Below, one piece after another: positions 43,864 to 52,008 of a stretch of 64,000 bases of DNA. The first letter of the stretch is position 1. Each line of letters opens with the position of its first letter. The translations under genes were made by a program, and so were the position numbers. The stretch comes from Methylumidiphilus sp963753955. Its GTDB lineage: Bacteria; Pseudomonadota; Gammaproteobacteria; Methylococcales; Methylococcaceae. Under the pieces are notes generated by a model, which saw only the letters and a list, made by a program, of their open reading frames with translations, was not told the origin of the DNA and did no database searches. The DNA is taken from contig CAVWEM010000020.1 of assembly GCA_963753955.1 (NCBI GenBank), forward strand, positions 62,001-126,000. The letters are read 5' to 3'.

Positions 43864-43893
43864 CCCAAAAAAAGACCCGCCAATCGGCGGGTC
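43864..43893 (-). terminator. Minus-strand terminator-like hairpin with no matching gene
   Basis: GACCCGCC (43874-43881) pairs with GGCGGGTC (43886-43893). On the minus strand it is followed by seven Ts (plus-strand A-run about 43867-43873). No convincing minus-strand gene ends here. The remainder of 43894-44253 contains a perfect 9-bp hairpin (CGGCAATTC/GAATTGCCG, 43996-44019) but no gene I can support. Confidence 0.6.
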
Positions 43894-44253
43894 ACTCGCA
43901 GTCTTGCGCGAAGAGTCCAGAGGAGGAACTGTTCCTATGACTGGGGCATTAAAAGCAAGTTCCTTCCCGCTTTTTGAGGATAGGCAGGAATTTCACGGCA
44001 ATTCGGCTAAGAATTGCCGGTACACTCTATCTGCGCTGGTAAGCAAGGAGGGTTAGCCTGCATAATAAACAGCTTTTCGGCGGACTTGCGGACACTTTCG
44101 GCCATCTTCAGGGAACAGCCCTTGAGTCGGCGAGTCATAGCAAAGGCTTTGCCATTGTTGGCCGACCCATGGCTCTTGCTGCGGCACAAAGGGCGACAAA
44201 CGCAGGTCTCCGCTGCCGTTCACTTGATAATAATGTCCATCTAGGTTGATTCG

Positions 44254-44658
44254 ATGAAGAAAATTATGACCGTTTTGGTTGCCGCCTTGCTGCTTTACGC
44301 TTGCGGCAATAGCAAGCAACAACAGGATCTCAAACAGATTCTCACTGAAAAATTCAAGGACGATTCCGATTTGAAGGATTACAAGCTAAAACCCGAAGAC
44401 ATCGCCGAATGCGTGGTTGCGAACATTTCGCAAGACGCTCCAGCGATTCCAGGCGACCCCAAACGCGAACGCTACTTTGCCGCATTCACCAAGTTTGCTG
44501 CCGTCAAATCACCTGCTGAGTTAGAGCGGGCTGTTAAGGAGTACCAGGATGTATTCGGGGGCGTCAAGGAAGCCTATGCCGCCGCGAATACTGTGACCGA
44601 TCACATCATGAGTTGCATGGGGCAGGCAATTGAGAAAGCAGCCCCTGCCGCTGAATAA
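44254..44658 (+). CDS. Small putative lipoprotein
   Basis: 134 residues from ATG 44254. MKKIMTVLVAALLLYACG is a lipoprotein signal with lipobox LYAC. The mature part is charged and helical, with two further Cys (DIAECVVANI and HIMSCMG) that could form a disulfide. Unrecognised family. It is the first plus-strand gene after the pmo operon, separated from it by about 500 bp and two terminators, so it is independently expressed. Its end faces rhlE. Confidence 0.65.
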   Translation: MKKIMTVLVAALLLYACGNSKQQQDLKQILTEKFKDDSDLKDYKLKPEDIAECVVANISQDAPAIPGDPKRERYFAAFTKFAAVKSPAELERAVKEYQDVFGGVKEAYAAANTVTDHIMSCMGQAIEKAAPAAE

Positions 44659-44790
44659 GCCGGTTTTATCCCTGCGGAAGAACGCAGGGCGTCGCAACGC
44701 CCGGCAAAATAAGTCTGTCCCGCTCTGATCCGGGTATGCGCCGAAGGGCATTATCCGGTAGGTGGAAACCACCTGCCGGGTAATGAGGCG

Positions 44791-46080
44791 TTAGCGTCGC
44801 CCTTGTCTGCCGCCGGAATCGTTGCCGCGTCCCCGTGCGGGTGCGGCCTGGGGGTTGCGGCGTGGCGCGCTCTCGCTTGTGCGGCGGGCGTTGCGCGGCG
44901 AGGCCACGCGGGGCGGGTTGGGGTTGCGTGTGTCCAGTGAGAAGTTCGTCTCGAAACCTGGCGCGACGACTCTGGCAATGTCCTTCTTCAGCAGCCGCTC
45001 GATGGCGGTCAGCAGTTTTATCTCTTCTTGGCAAACTAGGGACAAGGCCTCGCCTGTGGCACCGGCCCGACCGGTGCGTCCGATGCGATGGATATAGTCT
45101 TCCGGCACATTGGGCAGTTCGAAGTTGACCACATGGGGCAACTGGTCGATATCCAGCCCGCGTGCGGCGATGTCGGTCGCCACCAACACCGCTATCTTGC
45201 CGTTCTTGAAATTTGCCAGAGCCAGCGTGCGGGCCCCTTGGCTCTTGTTGCCGTGTAGCACGCCAGTGTCGATGCCGTCGTGTTCCAACTGCCGGGCTAG
45301 CCGGTCAGCGCCATGCTTGGTGCGCACGAACACCAGCACTTGTTTCCATTGGCCGCTGCCCACTAGGTAGGAGAGCAGTTCGCGCTTGCGATCCTTTTCG
45401 ACCACATAAACGACCTGGCTGACTAACTCGGCTGCCGCGTTGCGGCGGGCGACTTCGACTTCCACCGGCGCATGGAGAATCTGGCTAGACAGGCTGCGGA
45501 TCTCGTCGGAGAAGGTGGCGGAGAACAGCAGGTTCTGCCGCTTGTGGGGAAGCAGCTTGATGATCCTACGCACATCGTGGATGAAGCCCATGTCCAACAT
45601 GCGGTCGGCCTCGTCCAACACCAGGATTTCCACACGGGAAAGATCCAGCGCCCGCTGGCCGACCAGATCCAGCAGCCGCCCCGGCGTCGCCACTAGGATG
45701 TCCATGCCTTTGCGCAGGCGGTCAATTTGCGGGCTGATGCCCACTCCCCCGAACACCACGGCGGAGCGCAGGGGCAGGTATTTGCCGTAAGTCACCACGC
45801 TTTCATGGATCTGGGCCGCCAGCTCGCGGGTGGGTGTCAACACTAGCGCCCGCACCATGCGTTTCGCGCCGGGGGCGGTCGGGGTTTCGTTGAGCAGTTG
45901 CAGCAACGGCAGGGTAAAACCAGCGGTCTTGCCGGTGCCGGTTTGCGCCCCGGCCAGCAAGTCCTTGCCTGCCAGCACGACGGGAATGGCTTGTTTTTGC
46001 ACCGGGGTGGGACGTTCGTAGCCTTGGTCGGAAACGGCGCGCAGCAGTTCGGCACTCAGGCCGAGTTGGGGAAAAGACAT
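44791..46080 (-). CDS. rhlE: DEAD-box RNA helicase RhlE
   Basis: 429 residues, RhlE size. FPQLGLSAELLRAVSDQGYERPTPVQKQAIP carries the Q motif; AQTGTGKTAGF is Walker A; VLDEADRMLDMG is DEAD; SATFSDEI is motif III; HRIGRTGRAG is motif VI. A basic Arg/Pro-rich tail (RRNPQAAPARGRGND) replaces structured extensions. RNA-dependent ATPases of this type remodel ribosomal or cold-stressed RNA. Between it and the lipoprotein gene, an 11-bp hairpin (CCGGTAGGTGG/CCACCTGCCGG, 44755-44779) marks the convergent junction. Confidence 0.92.
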   Translation of the reverse strand: MSFPQLGLSAELLRAVSDQGYERPTPVQKQAIPVVLAGKDLLAGAQTGTGKTAGFTLPLLQLLNETPTAPGAKRMVRALVLTPTRELAAQIHESVVTYGKYLPLRSAVVFGGVGISPQIDRLRKGMDILVATPGRLLDLVGQRALDLSRVEILVLDEADRMLDMGFIHDVRRIIKLLPHKRQNLLFSATFSDEIRSLSSQILHAPVEVEVARRNAAAELVSQVVYVVEKDRKRELLSYLVGSGQWKQVLVFVRTKHGADRLARQLEHDGIDTGVLHGNKSQGARTLALANFKNGKIAVLVATDIAARGLDIDQLPHVVNFELPNVPEDYIHRIGRTGRAGATGEALSLVCQEEIKLLTAIERLLKKDIARVVAPGFETNFSLDTRNPNPPRVASPRNARRTSESAPRRNPQAAPARGRGNDSGGRQGRR

Positions 46081-46269
46081 TAATCACCTTGGATAAAAAG
46101 TAAAACGCGCCTGCCGGAATGGTTTCCGGGCCGATCCAGACGGAGGGGCAACGCAACGGGTTCGCCGCTTGGGGAATGTAACCGCGAGGGAGGAAAGCGC
46201 CGATAGGCCGGCGGGAAGATGTGGCAGTATAGCCTAAAAGCATGAAAGACAGGCGATTTTTTCCATGGA

Positions 46270-46971
46270 TTATCGATATCTACCACGCTGATAGAGGATT
46301 TCGAAATAATCAAGCAGCCGGCCAGCCGGATTTTCTGGCAACAAGCGCCAAGCGGCATAGGCGGCAAAGCCCAGAAACAAAACCCCGCTTAACCGGTGCA
46401 GCCAGTGCAAGGGCATGCGCCGCAGCAAGGCTCGCCCGGTCCACACGCCCAGCATCGAAGTCATCGACAAGGCCAAGGTTCCGCCCAACCAGACAGGTAT
46501 GGGTGGCAGGGATGCGCCCAGCCCGGCCACAGCCAGTTGGGTTTTGTCGCCGAATTCGGCGGTGAAAATCAACAGGAAGGTCGTCACGAACACACCGTGC
46601 CCGCTTTTCTCTTTCAATTCGCCGTCTTCGTCTTCCTGCTGAGTCAGCAAGGCGCGCAGGCCAAAACCGGTGAACAACACTACCACCGCTGTCCCCACCG
46701 CCCATTCCGGCACCCAACGCGCCGCCGCCGCGCCAAACAGTACGGCGGCGAGATTGAGCAAGGCAAAGGCGGCGCTCGCCCCCAGCACCACCGGCAAGGT
46801 TTTGTGCCTCGCCGCCAGGGTCATGCACACCAGTTGGCTCTTGTCGCCGATTTCGGCAGCGGCAATCAGGCCAAAGCTGCTGGCCGAGACCGTGGCCCAT
46901 TGGGTCAACGCCTGTGAGGGCCTGGCCTTTGCCAGCAAACTAGGCCAATCAATGGACAGCAGGCAGGACAT
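46270..46971 (-). CDS. TMEM165/GDT1 (UPF0016) family cation transporter
   Basis: 233 residues from ATG 46971. The defining E-x-G-D-[KR]-[ST] motif appears twice: AAEIGDKSQLVC in the first half and AEFGDKTQLAV in the second. Each is set in a cluster of membrane helices, with an acidic loop (QQEDEDGELKEK) between. Family members transport Mn2+ or Ca2+; bacterial homologs are implicated in manganese export, and that role is inferred here. It starts five bases past the stop of the ZIP gene, forming a transporter pair. Confidence 0.83.
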   Translation of the reverse strand: MSCLLSIDWPSLLAKARPSQALTQWATVSASSFGLIAAAEIGDKSQLVCMTLAARHKTLPVVLGASAAFALLNLAAVLFGAAAARWVPEWAVGTAVVVLFTGFGLRALLTQQEDEDGELKEKSGHGVFVTTFLLIFTAEFGDKTQLAVAGLGASLPPIPVWLGGTLALSMTSMLGVWTGRALLRRMPLHWLHRLSGVLFLGFAAYAAWRLLPENPAGRLLDYFEILYQRGRYR

Positions 46972-46975
46972 GGAG

Positions 46976-47983
46976 TTACTGCCAGCCGCCGGGCGAAACG
47001 GCTTGCACTGGCGCCGACGGCGGTAGCACTTTGCTGCCGGTTGTCGGGCCACCACCCAGCATATTGTCCAGCATCATCATGATGACGAAGCCGACCATCA
47101 CCGCGAAGGTGGCGGAACGGGCCTTGCCCTTGGACTGGGTCTCGGGAATGATGTCGTCGGTGATGACGAACAGCATCGCGCCGGCGGCGAAGGCCATGCC
47201 GATGGGCAGCAGCGGGAAGAACACCGTGACGGCTGCGACGCCAAGGAAACCGCCGATGGGTTCGACCAGTCCGGTCAAGGTGGCGATGAGCAGCGCCTGC
47301 TTGCGGCTGTAGCCCAACCCTACCAAGGGCAAAGCCACGGCCAAGCCTTCCGGGATATTCTGCAAACCAACGGCGAAGGCGATGGCCAGGCCGTTGTGCC
47401 AGTCGCCCGAGCCAAAGCTGACTCCCACCGCCATGCCTTCAGGGAAGTTGTGCAGGGTGATAGCGGTGATGAAGAGCCAGATCTTGCGCAGGGAGCTGAC
47501 CAGTTCCGAGCTTTGCTCGATGAAATGATTATGGGGAAGGTAACGGTCGGCCAGTTCCAGAAACAACGCGCCCACCATCATGCCGACGGCGACCACGAAA
47601 ATGCCTTTCCCCGGCCAGATCTGGTTGCCGTACTGGATGCCCGGCACCACTAGCGAAAACGCCGTCGCCGCCAGCATGACCCCCGCCGCCCCGCCCAGCA
47701 TGATGTACAGGGTGCGCTGCTTGACTTCCTTGAAAAACAAGGCCGGTAACGCGCCAAGGCCGGTGGCCAAGCCTGCCACAATGCTGGCCAGGGAACCGTA
47801 GGCGACGATGGGGTTGATGAAGAAATACAGGAACGCCAGGATGATCGTCGTCCAACTGGCCAGGGAGGCCACCACGATCAGCCGTTGCGCCAGCGCGGAC
47901 TGGTTGTCAAAATGTTTGTAGAAAGGCCAGGCCAGAACTTTCTTGACCATGGTTTCCAGGGTATCGAGCGCGTCAACATTCAT
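46976..47983 (-). CDS. ZIP-family divalent metal transporter (GufA-like)
   Basis: 335 residues with eight or so membrane helices. The signature TLHNFPEGMAVGVSFG and its mate GLQNIPEGLAVALPL contain the His, Asn, Glu and Gln metal ligands of ZIP transporters, which move Zn, Fe or Mn into the cytosol. A preceding GVMLAATAFSLVVPGIQYG and an ELADRYLPHNHF loop are typical of the GufA branch. Coupled to the TMEM165-like gene downstream, it may be one arm of a metal homeostasis pair. Which metal is not decided by sequence. Confidence 0.87.
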   Translation of the reverse strand: MNVDALDTLETMVKKVLAWPFYKHFDNQSALAQRLIVVASLASWTTIILAFLYFFINPIVAYGSLASIVAGLATGLGALPALFFKEVKQRTLYIMLGGAAGVMLAATAFSLVVPGIQYGNQIWPGKGIFVVAVGMMVGALFLELADRYLPHNHFIEQSSELVSSLRKIWLFITAITLHNFPEGMAVGVSFGSGDWHNGLAIAFAVGLQNIPEGLAVALPLVGLGYSRKQALLIATLTGLVEPIGGFLGVAAVTVFFPLLPIGMAFAAGAMLFVITDDIIPETQSKGKARSATFAVMVGFVIMMMLDNMLGGGPTTGSKVLPPSAPVQAVSPGGWQ

Positions 47984-48082
47984 AATCGGACCCTTATTTT
48001 TGTAGTGATGAAGCGACAGCCGGAATCCATCGGCAAATACGGAATGCTAGCCCGCCGCGAGTCTTCGGGCAAGGCGGACAGC

Positions 48083-48667
48083 TTAAAAAGGAAAGTCCTC
48101 GCGCCTGCGCACATCGCGCAGTAACACATACACAGCCCCGGTGCCGCCTTCCGCCGGTTTGGCTGTGCAAAAAGCCAGCACGTCGGGATGCTGCCTGAGC
48201 CAGAGATTGATGCGGTTCTTCAGGATGGGATAATCCCCCTCGGAACGGTAGCCCTTGCCGTGGATCAGATGAAGGCAACGACAGCCGTCTGCCAGGCAGG
48301 CTCGCAAAAAGCCGCCCAACCGCCGCTTTGCCTCGTCCACGGTCAGCCCGTGCAAGTCCAACTCCGCATCCACGCCAAACTCGCCCGCCCGCAGTCGGCG
48401 CAACACCCGCTTTTGCAGGCCGGGAGCCATGAAGCACACCACATCGCCCATCGCCAACAGAGAAATATCGGCAGGGGTAGTGTCCGACCAATCCATCTCC
48501 TGCGCCCGCCGGCGGGGATGAGGCTTGGGCAGTTTTCTTTCCGGCTGGATACGGTCGCAAACCACCGGGTTGACGTGTCCCACGGTTTCGCGGAACAAAC
48601 GGCTATCGTCGTCTGACAAAGCAGGCGTGGGCCTGTTTTTTTTCGGGAGATGGACGGGTTTGCGCAT
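48083..48667 (-). CDS. Smr-domain protein (SmrA/YdaL-like)
   Basis: 194 residues from ATG 48667 (MRKPVHLPKKNR). A basic, disordered N-terminus leads to the Smr domain: DAELDLHGLTVDEAKRRLGGFL and CLHLIHGKGYRSEGDYPILKNRINLWL, with the LDLHG and HGKG motifs. Smr domains are small endonucleases found in MutS2 and in free-standing proteins; YdaL homologs act on RNA or branched DNA. A longer frame begins upstream, but this start gives the canonical protein. It is divergent from surE, with about 110 bp between. Confidence 0.83.
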   Translation of the reverse strand: MRKPVHLPKKNRPTPALSDDDSRLFRETVGHVNPVVCDRIQPERKLPKPHPRRRAQEMDWSDTTPADISLLAMGDVVCFMAPGLQKRVLRRLRAGEFGVDAELDLHGLTVDEAKRRLGGFLRACLADGCRCLHLIHGKGYRSEGDYPILKNRINLWLRQHPDVLAFCTAKPAEGGTGAVYVLLRDVRRREDFPF

Positions 48668-48777
48668 GGCGGCATTATAGCCGGGAATGGGCATGTCCCC
48701 ACGGACAACGGCGAAAATGCTAAAATCAAGGCCACCGCCCAGAATCGCAAGGCACAACCCAAGCAAGATGCACATAC

Positions 48778-49527
48778 TCCTCAGCAACGACGACGGTTAT
48801 TCCGCCCCAGGACTCATCGCATTGGCCGACGCGCTTAGAGAATATGCCGATATCACCGTGGTGGCCCCGGAACGCAACCGCAGCGGTGCCAGCAATTCCC
48901 TGACCTTGGACCGCCCGCTTCATGCCATCAAGACTGCCGGGGGTTTCATCAAAGTGGACGGGACGCCGACGGACTGTGTGCATCTGGCGATCACCGGCCT
49001 GCTGGAACGCGAACCGGACATGGTTTTCGCCGGCATCAACCACGGTGCCAATCTGGGTGACGATGTGATCTATTCCGGTACCGTCGCGGCCGCCACCGAG
49101 GGCCGCTTCCTCGGGCTGCCCGGCAGTGGCCATCTCCTTGGGCGGCGTCAACCCGATTCACTTTGAGGCCGCTGCGCAAATTGCCGTGCGCCTGTTGCAA
49201 AATATCCGCCGCCATCCCCTTCCGGCTGATACCATCCTCAATGTCAACGTCCCTGACCTACCGCTGGATCAGATCAGGGGTTTCAAATCCACCCGCCTGG
49301 GCCAGCGCCACAAGGCCGAGCCGGTGGTGCGCGGTCACGATCCCCGAGGCCGGGAAATCTTCTGGGTTGGCGCGGCAGGCCCGGAACAAGATGCCGGCCC
49401 TCGCACCGACTTCCATGCCGTGCGCGAAGGCTATGTCTCTGTCACCCCCTTGCAGATCGACCTGACCCGTTACGACAGTTTGGACAGGCTCGCTGCCTGG
49501 CTGCCCGAGGGAGGTATGGCGGAATGA
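48778..49527 (+). pseudogene. surE: 5'/3'-nucleotidase SurE, one frameshift
   Basis: MHILLSNDDGYSAPGLIALA from ATG 48778 is the typical SurE start; PERNRSGASNSLTL, DGTPTDCVHLAITG and GINHGANLGDDVIYSGTVAA follow. At CTGCCCGGCAGTGG (near 49120) one C too many shifts the frame. CTG CCG GCA GTG GCC would restore LPAVAISLGGV, and the other frame continues to 49527 (TDFHAVREGYVSVTPLQIDL). The gene removes phosphate from nucleotides and short polyphosphates under stress. The stop overlaps the pcm ATG, as in other gammaproteobacteria. Because surE is widely conserved, I suspect a sequence error. Confidence 0.88.
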
Positions 49528-50189
49528 GGCAGCGCTTCGAGGGCATAGGAATGACCTCGCGCCGCACCCGTGAGCGTATGATTGCCCGCCTGCGCGAGCA
49601 GCGAATCAAAAATCAGGCCGTGCTGGATGTCATGCTGGAAACCCCTCGCCACATCTTTGTCGAGGAAGCCTTGGGAAGCCGCGCCTACGAAGATATGCCG
49701 CTACCCATCGGGTACAACCAGACCATCTCCCAACCTTACATCGTCGCCCGCATGACCGAGTTGCTGCTGTCCAAGGGGCCGGTGGACAAAGTGCTGGAAA
49801 TCGGCACCGGCTCCGGCTACCAGACTGCCGTGTTGGCCCAGTTGGTGAAGATGGTTTACACGGTGGAGCGCATCTACCCTTTGCAACAACGCGCCCGCCG
49901 GTGCCTGCAAGACCTGCATCTGCGCAATGTGCGGATGCGGCATAGCGATGGTGGCTGGGGTTGGGAAGAATATGCCCCCTACGACGGTATCATCGTCACC
50001 GCCGCACCCGCCGAAGTGCCGCAGGCGCTGCTCGACCAACTCGCCCTCGGCGGAATCCTTGTCATCCCGATAGGCGATGGCCGTGATCAAACCTTGCAAC
50101 GCATCACCCGAACTGAAGCGGGTAACCAAGTGGAAAACATCGAGCCGGTGGTGTTTGTGCCCTTGGTGGCGGGGATGACCGAGGGGTGA
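49524..50189 (+). CDS. pcm: Protein-L-isoaspartate O-methyltransferase Pcm
   Basis: 221 residues. It methylates isoaspartyl residues so that damaged proteins can be repaired, using SAM in the cytosol. MLETPRHIFVEEALGSRAYEDMPLPIGYNQTISQPYI is the family segment before the SAM site, LEIGTGSGYQTAVLAQL binds SAM, and DGIIVTAAPAEVPQALLDQL follows. The ATG overlaps surE's TGA by four bases, so translation is coupled. A second start (ATG at 49551) is possible. It sits in the classic surE-pcm pair. Confidence 0.93.
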   Translation: MRQRFEGIGMTSRRTRERMIARLREQRIKNQAVLDVMLETPRHIFVEEALGSRAYEDMPLPIGYNQTISQPYIVARMTELLLSKGPVDKVLEIGTGSGYQTAVLAQLVKMVYTVERIYPLQQRARRCLQDLHLRNVRMRHSDGGWGWEEYAPYDGIIVTAAPAEVPQALLDQLALGGILVIPIGDGRDQTLQRITRTEAGNQVENIEPVVFVPLVAGMTEG

Positions 50190-50254
50190 CGGATCACCCT
50201 GTTCGACGGGGACAGCCTTCACCGCCCCAACCTTCCAACCCAGCGGAGACACCG

Positions 50255-50704
50255 ATGAAGAAAATCCAGCCAATGGTGGCGGTTAGCCTGCTCGCTCTGA
50301 CTGGCATCGTCCAGGCGGAGGACATCCGGCCTGGGCTGTGGAAAATAGCGCTGGAGTCTAGGGTGGAGGCATCGCCGGATTGGAAACCGCAGCCCTTCGA
50401 ACTCACCCAATGCCTGACCGCAAGCGATGCGAAAAATCCCGCCCAGTTGTTGCTCGGCATGGGTTCATCCGGTACCACCGGCTGCGACTTCCCGGACAAG
50501 CAATACTCCGGCAACACCTTGAAATTTGAAGTGAGTTGCGCGGGCACTCTAGGTATCAAAGGCCATGGAGAGCTTGCCTACACTGCCACCACCCTGGAAG
50601 GTTTCCTCGACGTCAACTTGGGCGAAACCGACAAAATCGAAATGCGCAACAAGATTTACGCGAGCTACCTGGGCGAATGCCCGGTGGGCGGTGGCGGATT
50701 GTAA
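50255..50704 (+). CDS. DUF3617-like secreted protein
   Basis: 149 residues from ATG 50255 (MKKIQPMVAVSLLALTGIVQA), a signal peptide with AxA-type cleavage. The remainder reads EDIRPGLWKIALESRVEASPDW, FELTQCLTASDAKN, GTTGCDFPDKQYSGNTLKFEVSCAG and GKIE-type C-terminal pairs, matching DUF3617 proteins with a conserved Cys pair. Function unknown; the family is exported and often found near housekeeping genes. GCGGAGACACCG precedes the ATG. A longer start would add a non-conserved head. Confidence 0.72.
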   Translation: MKKIQPMVAVSLLALTGIVQAEDIRPGLWKIALESRVEASPDWKPQPFELTQCLTASDAKNPAQLLLGMGSSGTTGCDFPDKQYSGNTLKFEVSCAGTLGIKGHGELAYTATTLEGFLDVNLGETDKIEMRNKIYASYLGECPVGGGGL

Positions 50705-50708
50705 GACG

Positions 50709-51683
50709 GTGAATCCATCCGACGGCACACACCGCCTCTGCCTGGCCCCCATGCTGGAATGGACAGATCGGCATTTCCGCTTTTTCCTGCGGTTAATTTC
50801 CAGGCGAGTTTTCCTCTACACCGAAATGATCACCACCGGCGCGGTGTTGCGTGGGGATCGGGAACGCTTGATGGCGTACGATCCCGCCGAACACCCGGTG
50901 GCCTTGCAATTGGGCGGCAGCGATCCTTTGGCCTTGGCCGAATGCGCCCGCATCGCGGAGGGTTTGGGCTACGACGAGCTGAACCTGAATGTGGGCTGCC
51001 CCAGCGACCGGGTGCAAAACGGGCGCTTTGGGGCTTGCCTGATGGCGGAGCCGGAATGGGTGGCCGAATGCGTGGCGGCGATGCGCGAGGCCGTCGCCAT
51101 CCCGGTGACGGTGAAGACCCGCATCGGCATCGACGAGCGGGATTCCTACGAGGAGTTGGCCGGTTTTGTCCGTGCCGTGGCGGCGGCAGGTTGCGGGACT
51201 TTTATCATCCACGCCCGCAAGGCATGGCTGAAAGGCTTGTCGCCCAAGGAGAACCGGGAGATTCCGCCGTTGCGCTACGACATGGTCAGGCAAATCAAGC
51301 AAGATTTTCCAGAGCTTGAAATTGTCTTGAATGGCGGTATCCAGACCTTGGAAGAGGGCATAGGGCATTTACAAGATTTCGACGGCGTGATGCTGGGCCG
51401 CGCGGCCTACCACAATCCCTATCTGCTGGCCCAGGCTGATCGTCTGCTGTTTGGTGATGGGCATTTGGTTCCCAGCAGGCATGAGGTTCTGGAGGCTTTC
51501 TTGCCCTATGTGGAGCGGGAACTGGCTCGGGGTGTGCGCTTGCAGTCCATTTCACGGCATATCCTCGGTCTGTTCCATGGCGCGCCGGGTGGCCGCTTGT
51601 GGCGGCGGCATATCAGCGAGAACGCGGTGCGGGCGGGTGCCGGGGTGGATGTCTTGCGGGTGGCTGCGGCGTTGGCGCGATGA
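50709..51683 (+). CDS. dusA: tRNA-dihydrouridine synthase A (DusA)
   Basis: 324 residues if started at the GTG 50709, which precedes the conserved HRLCLAPMLEWTDRHFRFFLRL. FLYTEMITTGAVLRGDRERLMAYDPAEHPVALQLGGSDP and LNLNVGCPSDRVQNGRFGACLM include the catalytic Cys. VKTRIGIDERDSYEELAGFV, IIHARKAWLKGLSPKENREIPPL and LNGGIQTLEEGIGHLQ bind FMN and tRNA. It reduces U20/U20a in tRNA with NADPH. The Asp-rich loop and length fit DusA rather than DusB or DusC. Confidence 0.9.
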   Translation: MNPSDGTHRLCLAPMLEWTDRHFRFFLRLISRRVFLYTEMITTGAVLRGDRERLMAYDPAEHPVALQLGGSDPLALAECARIAEGLGYDELNLNVGCPSDRVQNGRFGACLMAEPEWVAECVAAMREAVAIPVTVKTRIGIDERDSYEELAGFVRAVAAAGCGTFIIHARKAWLKGLSPKENREIPPLRYDMVRQIKQDFPELEIVLNGGIQTLEEGIGHLQDFDGVMLGRAAYHNPYLLAQADRLLFGDGHLVPSRHEVLEAFLPYVERELARGVRLQSISRHILGLFHGAPGGRLWRRHISENAVRAGAGVDVLRVAAALAR

Positions 51684-51828
51684 CGGGGAGGAACGCATGG
51701 CTTGCTTTGCATTGGATGTTGAAGGACTTGCGTCTTTAGGCTAGGCAAGCCGCGCGCCTATTCATCGCCGAAGGTGAGCGTTACTCCGTAGATTCAAAAC
51801 GAAAAACCGCCTGCTACGCCTGCGCCTT

Positions 51829-51951
51829 GAGGATACCGCAATAAACTGGCAAGCAATCTGCGACAATCCGGCATTCAAGAACATTCCATTCAAAGTGGAA
51901 ACCAATCGGTGGGGGAAATATGCGTTGTTCCGCAAAACCACGAAGAACTGA
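51829..51951 (+). pseudogene. Uma2-type endonuclease remnant
   Basis: EDTAINWQAICDNPAFKNIP and FKVETNRWGKYALF form a short frame ending at TGA 51951. The pattern WQ-x-CDNP-F-N-PFK-ETN-WGK is that of the N-terminus of Uma2-family (PD-(D/E)XK fold) proteins, which are abundant in filamentous and environmental bacteria. No start or active-site portion is present, so it is probably a degraded copy within the non-coding stretch 51684-52008. Confidence 0.4.
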
Positions 51952-52008
51952 GCGCAAGCGGCTTAATCAACAACTTCTTCAAAAAAGTCGAAATTGACTT
52001 TGCTTGAC

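Noticed and set aside
43841..44056. 71-residue plus-strand frame after the pmoB terminator
   Set aside because: It spans two terminator hairpins, has no motif, and looks like non-coding sequence.
44007..44322. Two minus-strand frames (60 and 89 residues) between the pmo terminators and the lipoprotein gene
   Set aside because: They overlap each other and the lipoprotein start, show no recognisable motif and no ribosome site. A small RNA is a better fit for the minus-strand terminator.
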